A stretch of 10,435 nucleotides of DNA from Nitrospirota bacterium (GTDB lineage: Bacteria; Nitrospirota; Thermodesulfovibrionia; Thermodesulfovibrionales; UBA6898), in contig JAOUFP010000056.1 of assembly GCA_029858145.1 (NCBI GenBank), positions 1-10,435 on the forward strand, read 5' to 3'. Position 1 is the first letter of the stretch. Each line of letters begins with the position of its first letter. This document shows positions 7,192 to 10,435 of the stretch, piece by piece. A program made the position numbers and the translations under genes. Under the pieces are notes generated by a model, which was given only the letters and a program-made list of their open reading frames with translations, was not told the origin of the DNA and searched no databases.

Positions 7192-7328
7192 AAATGACGT
7201 CTGATATGGCGTTCAAACTGGTTATTAAGGGTGTGTTCCTATGCTGAAATATACGACGCTCGGCAATTATGGGAAAATACTCTCTCGCCACAGATTCCCT
7301 AATGCAAATACAACAACATTGATTAACA

Positions 7329-7344
7329 TAAGTCCGACAGGCTC
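7329..7344 (-). repeat. Right terminal inverted repeat of the IS
   Basis: TAAGTCCGACAGGCTC is the exact reverse complement of the left end at 5778-5793. Confidence 0.9.
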
Positions 7345-7680
7345 CTAACCCGCAGTATTCAAAAACTTTCTGGTGGTAATCAAACAACGAGGCGGGAGAA
7401 GGCATTGAGAGCGGTTTCATTTTCCGGTAGTCCGACAGACTGTTTCCATGAATGTCAGGAGGAAAATGCCCCGGAGCAAAACGGGAATGAGCGCCAATGC
7501 CTTCTCCTGCCTTTGGAATACAACATTTTATGAATGATGTGGACTGGGCAAGCGGCCATTGATCTGACCGCAGAACGGCAATATATGCGTTTATGGACGG
7601 CCTCTCATTAACAGCATTTTTTGGACCAATTATTGTTATACTTAAACAGTAGCTTAAAATAAAAGGACACTTACTGCTTG
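7345..7680. other. Non-coding stretch between the IS and the ferredoxin gene
   Basis: These 336 bp contain no convincing gene. They hold the right CTAA duplication (7345-7348), the long inverted repeat at 7390-7512 and an extra IS-end-like sequence at 7429-7438. After an AT-rich stretch come weak promoter elements just before the ferredoxin gene: TATACT at 7637-7642, or TTGTTA (7633-7638) with TAAAAT (7655-7660) spaced by 16 bp. Confidence 0.5.
7390..7512. repeat. Imperfect long inverted repeat (possible MITE-like or structured element)
   Basis: AGGCGGGAGAAGGCATTG at 7390-7407 is matched in reverse complement at 7495-7512 with one mismatch in 18. Inside it, CATTTTCC (7418-7425) pairs with GGAAAATG (7461-7468). 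The 123-bp unit could fold as a two-level cruciform or RNA hairpin. No target duplication is seen at its edges, so the MITE reading is speculative. Confidence 0.5.
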
Positions 7681-7857
7681 ATGCCCCATATTGATTACAG
7701 CCGCTGTACGAACTGTGGCGCCTGCGCCGAGTTATATCCTGCCTTTTTCGAGATGAAAAACGAAAAGCCCTGGTTTATAAATCATGAAAAATTCGTACCT
7801 GGCAAGGACAATGGCATTATAAATTGCTGCCCTTTTCGGGCTATTACTATCGAATAA
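7681..7857 (+). CDS. Small single-cluster [4Fe-4S] ferredoxin
   Basis: The 58-residue protein begins MPHIDYSRCTNCGAC and ends INCCPFRAITIE with TAA at 7855-7857. C9, C12 and C15 (C-x2-C-x2-C) with C50 before P51 give the ligand set of a one-cluster bacterial ferredoxin of the Desulfovibrio type. The block AELYPAFFEM resembles that family's E-x-C-P-x-x-F-E-M, with tyrosine in place of the extra, disulfide-forming cysteine. It would carry electrons in the cytoplasm. An AAGGA ribosome site at 7663-7667 is 13 bp from the ATG. An in-frame TTG at 7678 would be better spaced and is an alternative start. The gene stands alone: no redox partner gene is adjacent in the window. Confidence 0.85.
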   Translation: MPHIDYSRCTNCGACAELYPAFFEMKNEKPWFINHEKFVPGKDNGIINCCPFRAITIE

Positions 7858-7885
7858 AGCAGCCCAAAAAGCGCGACTGAAGACA

Positions 7886-7932
7886 CCCTGCGGAATGACC
7901 TCAGGGAATCTTGATGCAGGGCATATTTTTTA
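7886..7932 (+). terminator. Possible intrinsic terminator after the ferredoxin gene
   Basis: CCCTGC (7886-7891) pairs with GCAGGG (7916-7921), then CATATTTTTTA follows. The loop is long (24 nt) and the T-run begins a few bases after the stem, so this is only a moderate call. Confidence 0.4.
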
Positions 7933-7951
7933 TTGTATTCGCTCCCTCATG

Positions 7952-7987
7952 CCGTGGCAAGACCACGGGGAAAATGGCACGTTTCCC
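7952..7987. other. Two adjacent hairpins
   Basis: CCGTGG-CAAGA-CCACGG (7952-7968) is a perfect 6-bp stem. It abuts GGGAAA (7968-7973) pairing with TTTCCC (7982-7987). They share base 7968, so they are stacked or alternative folds. No T-run follows, and I recognise no known RNA family. Confidence 0.35.
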
Positions 7988-8098
7988 ATCGAACCGGTGA
8001 AAAACATCTCCGGCTTTAAATTGACAGCCCGGCTTTCCCTGCAGACACAAATCAGGCAGAGGATTTGCCGATAAAACCAAACCTGCCTTACTCACCTG

Positions 8099-8126
8099 TT
8101 GACACACCCTCTGCCTGTCATATAGT
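8099..8126 (+). promoter_or_regulatory. Sigma70-type promoter of the PAP2 gene
   Basis: A perfect TTGACA (8099-8104) and TATAGT (8121-8126) are spaced by 16 bp. The expected start near 8133 leaves a leader of about 53 nt. A strong AGGAGGT ribosome site (8174-8180) lies 5 bp before the ATG at 8186. Confidence 0.65.
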
Positions 8127-8185
8127 TTACGAGGATGCCCGGTCCCTTTGGCCGGAGTGCTTGACTATGCACCAGGAGGTGAACA

Positions 8186-8716
8186 ATGAGAATCTTTATT
8201 ATCTTTTCAATGGTCTTTTCATTTCTCTCGGGCGCCGGCAGCGTCTTTGCATCAGACGCCATCGAAACAGCAGGTGATGCGGTGGCGCTCGCCGCTCCCG
8301 CCACTGCTCTCGTCATGACTTTGACCCGCTCCGACAGGGAAGGTGCCTTTCAATTTCTGGAGAGTTACGCCGTTTCGTCCGCGGTCACAATCGGCCTTAA
8401 ATATACGGTAAAAGAAAGGCGACCGAATGGAGAGAAGCACTCTTTCCCGTCATTCCATACGTCTTCAGCCTTCACCGCGGCAACGTTCATCCGGAACAGA
8501 TACGGATGGCGCTACGGCATTCCCGCCTATCTTGCTGCCTCGTTCGTTGGATGGAGCAGGATTGAGTCAAAGGAGCACTGGACAAGAGACGTGCTTGGAG
8601 GAGCTGCAATCGGCGTCGCATCGGCGTTTATCTTCACGAAACCTTATAAAGGCGCAGTAGTCACTCCTGTCGTGGGAGAACATTTTTTGGGATTTGCATT
8701 AAGCAGGCGCTTTTAA
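8186..8716 (+). CDS. PAP2-family phosphatase, secreted or membrane-associated
   Basis: The 176-residue protein has all three PAP2 signature blocks: K-x6-RP (KYTVKERRP, residues about 72-80), PSFHT in SFPSFHTSSAF, and SR-x5-H-x3-D in SRIESKEHWTRD. The histidines of blocks two and three are the nucleophile and its partner. An N-terminal hydrophobic sequence ending SGAGSVFASDA is a likely cleavable signal peptide (about 22 residues), so the active site should face the periplasm. Family members remove phosphate from lipid phosphates such as phosphatidic acid, phosphatidylglycerol phosphate or undecaprenyl pyrophosphate; which one applies here cannot be told. At 176 residues it is a small member with few membrane segments. 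It has its own promoter and a strong ribosome site and appears to be transcribed alone. A lipid-transport operon follows, but the 350-bp gap argues against cotranscription. Confidence 0.92.
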   Translation: MRIFIIFSMVFSFLSGAGSVFASDAIETAGDAVALAAPATALVMTLTRSDREGAFQFLESYAVSSAVTIGLKYTVKERRPNGEKHSFPSFHTSSAFTAATFIRNRYGWRYGIPAYLAASFVGWSRIESKEHWTRDVLGGAAIGVASAFIFTKPYKGAVVTPVVGEHFLGFALSRRF

Positions 8717-8743
8717 CCCAAAAAATGAGATAACTTTTTTATC

Positions 8744-8767
8744 CGCAGGGGCATTTATCCCTCTGCG
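8744..8767 (+). terminator. Possible terminator hairpin after PAP2
   Basis: CGCAG-GGG pairs with CCC-T-CTGCG across a 7-nt loop with one bulged T. A T-run begins about 7 bases after the stem instead of directly, so factor-independent termination is uncertain. Confidence 0.35.
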
Positions 8768-8995
8768 AAACGCATTTTTCGGCTAACGCTCACCACGGCA
8801 GACTTTATTCGTCTTTGTGGAATAAAGGTCGCTCCTGCGCAATTACGGGCGCGTGTGGTCCGGTGCCGCTTAACTCTGAAGGTGCTGCCGAAGAAAACCG
8901 GCCGATGATTTCCTCGATGCGGCAGTTTCCCACTGAAGCTTTCCCAAAAAGCATGCACCCACCGGGATTAAGGATTGCTCAGGGACACAACCTTA

Positions 8996-9024
8996 TTGAT
9001 AGCGCACCGTGCTTGTGGGATAAT
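8996..9024 (+). promoter_or_regulatory. Sigma70-type promoter of the Mla-like operon
   Basis: TTGATA (8996-9001) and GATAAT (9019-9024) are spaced by the ideal 17 bp. The expected start near 9031 is about 36 nt before the ATG at 9067. This supports that start over the upstream TTG. Confidence 0.6.
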
Positions 9025-9066
9025 GAAAAAAATAATAACCGGGAAATTTGCAGGCATGGAAAAAGC

Positions 9067-10239
9067 ATGAATCAGAAAGAAAAAACCGAAGCTTCCTCTG
9101 TGGCCGGGCTGTCGATTCCTCAGTTCAGCGTCAGCGCCGCTGCAGAGGGCGCCGCACGCTTACGTCTTGAGGGAGATTGGCAACTCGGCTCTGACCTGCC
9201 CTCTACCGGTGATGTCCTGAAACAAACAGGGGCCATGCCGCAGTTCAAAAAGGTTATCTTTGACAGCGCCGGACTCAGGAGCTGGGACAGCGGATTTCTT
9301 ACCTTCCTCATAAACTTCATTGAAGAGTGCTCTGCGCGCGGCATTCCAATTGAAAAAGAGGGTCTTCCCCCAGGGGTACAGCGTTTACTTCAGCTTGCTT
9401 CCGCGGTGCCGGAGCAAAAAGGGGTCCGGAGAGAAACAGAGCGCGTCCCCTTCTTTGCGCGTGTCGGGGAATCTGCCGTGGCTTTCTGGCGTTCTGCCCT
9501 TGAAATGCTTGCGTTCATCGGCGAGGCCTTCGCGTCGCTCCTGAGGCTCTTTCGGGGAAAAGCCAGATTCCGGACCATAGATGTAATTCTCATCGTGCAG
9601 GAATGCGGGGCGCAGGCGCTCCCCATCGTCTCGCTCATCAGTGTCCTGGTAGGCCTCATTCTGGCCTTCGTCGGCGCGATTCAGCTGAAGATTTTCGGAG
9701 CGCAGATTTATGTCGCGAGCCTCGTGGGCATCGCCATAATCCGAGTACTGGGGGCGGTCATGACCGGTATTATCATGGCAGGCCGGACCGGGGCATCCTT
9801 TGCCGCTCAACTCGGAACCATGCAGGTGAATGAAGAGATCGACGCCCTGAAGACCATGGGCATTTCTCCCATTGAATTTCTCGTCCTTCCGAGGATGATC
9901 GCGCTCTCGCTCATGATGCCGCTCCTCTGCCTCTATGCCGATTTAATGGGCCTCCTGGGAGGGTTTATCGTGGGAATCGGAATGCTGGACCTGGGCGTGG
10001 TGGAATATTTCAACCAGACCAAGGCAACGGTGAAGCTGGATTACCTGTGGATCGGGTTGTTTCACAGCGCGGTCTTTGGCGTCCTTGTTTCCCTGGCCGG
10101 CTGCATGAGGGGAATACAGTGTGGCCGGAGCGCCTCCGCTGTAGGGGAAGCCACTACATCCGCAGTGGTTACCTCTATCGTGAGCATCGTCGTTGCGACA
10201 GCGCTCATAACGGTCATCTGCAATGTTCTTGGGATTTAA
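9067..10239 (+). CDS. mlaE: MlaE-type ABC transporter permease with N-terminal STAS domain
   Basis: From the ATG at 9067 the protein has 390 residues and begins MNQKEKTEASS. Residues about 15-112 form a STAS (MlaB-like) domain, with the core VIFDSAGLRSWDSGFLTFLINF. The rest is the MlaE/YrbE permease with several membrane segments. It holds the family hallmark near residues 236-278, MAGRTGASFAAQLG then EIDALKTMGISPIEFLVLPR, which contacts the ATPase. Canonical MlaE is about 260 residues, so the extra length is the fused STAS domain, which is separate in E. coli (MlaB). The complex moves phospholipids across the periplasm to keep the outer membrane asymmetric, or in the opposite direction in some lineages. 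The ATPase gene starts 16 bp later. A 4-codon frame (9056-9070, M-E-K-A-stop) overlaps this start, and the ribosome site is weak. The symbol names the family; orthology to E. coli MlaE is not proven. Confidence 0.9.
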   Translation: MNQKEKTEASSVAGLSIPQFSVSAAAEGAARLRLEGDWQLGSDLPSTGDVLKQTGAMPQFKKVIFDSAGLRSWDSGFLTFLINFIEECSARGIPIEKEGLPPGVQRLLQLASAVPEQKGVRRETERVPFFARVGESAVAFWRSALEMLAFIGEAFASLLRLFRGKARFRTIDVILIVQECGAQALPIVSLISVLVGLILAFVGAIQLKIFGAQIYVASLVGIAIIRVLGAVMTGIIMAGRTGASFAAQLGTMQVNEEIDALKTMGISPIEFLVLPRMIALSLMMPLLCLYADLMGLLGGFIVGIGMLDLGVVEYFNQTKATVKLDYLWIGLFHSAVFGVLVSLAGCMRGIQCGRSASAVGEATTSAVVTSIVSIVVATALITVICNVLGI

Positions 10240-10255
10240 AGCAGGAGAGGAAGAA

Positions 10256-10435
10256 ATGAATATAACAGGACCACTCATCCAGGTAAAAGACCTGACAGTG
10301 ACCTACGGGGACTTTGTTGTCCAGCATGACCTGACCTTCACAATCAACGACGGGGATATTTTCATTGTCATGGGAGGGAGCGGCAGCGGAAAAACAACGC
10401 TCCTGAGAAGTATGGTGGGACTCGCAAGACCGGCA
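10256..10435 (+). CDS. mlaF: MlaF-like ABC transporter ATP-binding protein (partial, 5' end)
   Basis: The first 60 residues are present and the gene runs off the window. The start has the ABC pattern IQVKDLTVTYG (Y17 is the likely adenine-stacking A-loop residue). The Walker A motif GGSGSGKTT follows at 40-48, then LLRSMVGLARPA, as in MlaF/Ttg2A proteins. It would power the MlaE-type permease encoded just upstream. A good AGGAGAGG ribosome site (10243-10250) lies 5 bp before the ATG, inside the 16-bp gap after the permease stop. The MlaF assignment rests on the neighbour and the LLRSMVGL region; the signature and Walker B parts lie outside the window. Confidence 0.88.
   Translation, partial: MNITGPLIQVKDLTVTYGDFVVQHDLTFTINDGDIFIVMGGSGSGKTTLLRSMVGLARPA

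Larger units (their letters stand above)
5778..7344 (+). mobile_element. IS1182-family insertion sequence, apparently complete
   Basis: The element is 1567 bp long and bounded by perfect 16-bp inverted repeats: GAGCCTGTCGGACTTA at 5778-5793 and its reverse complement at 7329-7344. Outside the ends the sequences diverge, and a 4-bp CTAA repeat flanks both sides. One uninterrupted transposase gene fills most of it, with a 137-bp tail before the right end. Perfect ends, an intact gene and a visible duplication suggest a fairly recent insertion that may still be mobile. It sits in the intergenic space between the B12 operon promoter and the ferredoxin gene and breaks no recognisable gene. Confidence 0.9.
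7858..8185. other. Non-coding stretch between ferredoxin and PAP2 genes
   Basis: These 328 bp have no convincing gene. They contain a likely terminator for the ferredoxin (7886-7932), two adjacent hairpins (7952-7968 and 7968-7987) and the PAP2 promoter with its ribosome site. The remainder shows nothing I recognise. Confidence 0.5.
8717..9066. other. Non-coding, hairpin-containing region before the Mla genes
   Basis: These 350 bp can be read as an extension of the permease frame from a TTG at 8815. That stretch looks non-coding and precedes a good promoter, so I leave it out. Two clear hairpins lie near the start: CGCAGGGG (8744-8751) with CCCTCTGCG (8759-8767), and GACTTTATTC (8801-8810) with GAATAAAGGTC (8820-8830). 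The first may end PAP2 transcription, although only a short T-run (8774-8779) follows a few bases later. Confidence 0.5.

Noticed and set aside
7148..7420. 90-codon minus-strand frame spanning the right end of the IS
   Set aside because: It runs through the IS terminal repeat and into flanking DNA, so it cannot be an ancestral gene, and it has no domain.
8815..9066. TTG-initiated extension of the MlaE-like permease by 84 residues
   Set aside because: The extension shows no domain-like sequence, and a good promoter at 8996-9024 lies inside it, just before the ATG at 9067.
1..10435. CRISPR arrays, tRNA or rRNA genes, and phage or defence genes
   Set aside because: No regularly spaced direct repeats, tRNA-like folds, rRNA blocks or recognisable phage or defence genes were seen on either strand.

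Overview
The window looks like chromosomal DNA of a Gram-negative (diderm) bacterium. It encodes an outer-membrane fimbrial usher, a periplasmic chaperone and an Mla-type lipid transport permease. Moderate GC, a cobalamin riboswitch and the gene mix would suit Nitrospirota or Desulfobacterota, but that placement is a guess and not proven by anything seen here.

Layout. (1) 1-3012, plus strand: the 3' half of a chaperone-usher operon of the archaic (sigma-fimbria, Csu-like) type. It has the tail of the chaperone, a full usher overlapping it by 29 bp, and a small SCPU-domain pilus subunit. (2) 5687-3279, minus strand, converging on the fimbrial operon: a complete vitamin B12-controlled unit. It has a promoter, a cobalamin riboswitch aptamer starting at the predicted transcription start, and an intrinsic terminator. 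Two closely spaced genes follow: a medium-chain (zinc-type) dehydrogenase and an anthranilate-phosphoribosyltransferase-like protein. (3) 5778-7344: an apparently intact IS1182-family insertion sequence with perfect 16-bp terminal inverted repeats and a CTAA target duplication, inserted about 90 bp behind the B12 promoter. (4) 7345-8716, plus strand: a non-coding stretch holding an imperfect long inverted repeat, a 58-residue single-cluster ferredoxin, a second non-coding stretch, and a PAP2-type phosphatase with its own strong promoter. (5) 8717-10435, plus strand: a hairpin-bearing intergenic region, then the start of an Mla-like operon with a STAS-MlaE fusion permease and the first 60 residues of its MlaF-like ATPase.

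How the parts work together. The fimbrial genes would build a surface pilus through the periplasm and outer membrane. The B12 unit should be transcribed when cobalamin is scarce. Its two enzymes are not standard corrin-pathway genes, and both depart from their families at important residues. This makes the unit the most interesting part of the window: an uncharacterised two-gene cobalamin-responsive pathway, possibly making or attaching a cobamide part or replacing a B12-dependent step. The Mla genes would move phospholipid between the membranes. The PAP2 protein may also act on a lipid phosphate, but it has its own promoter and need not be linked to them.
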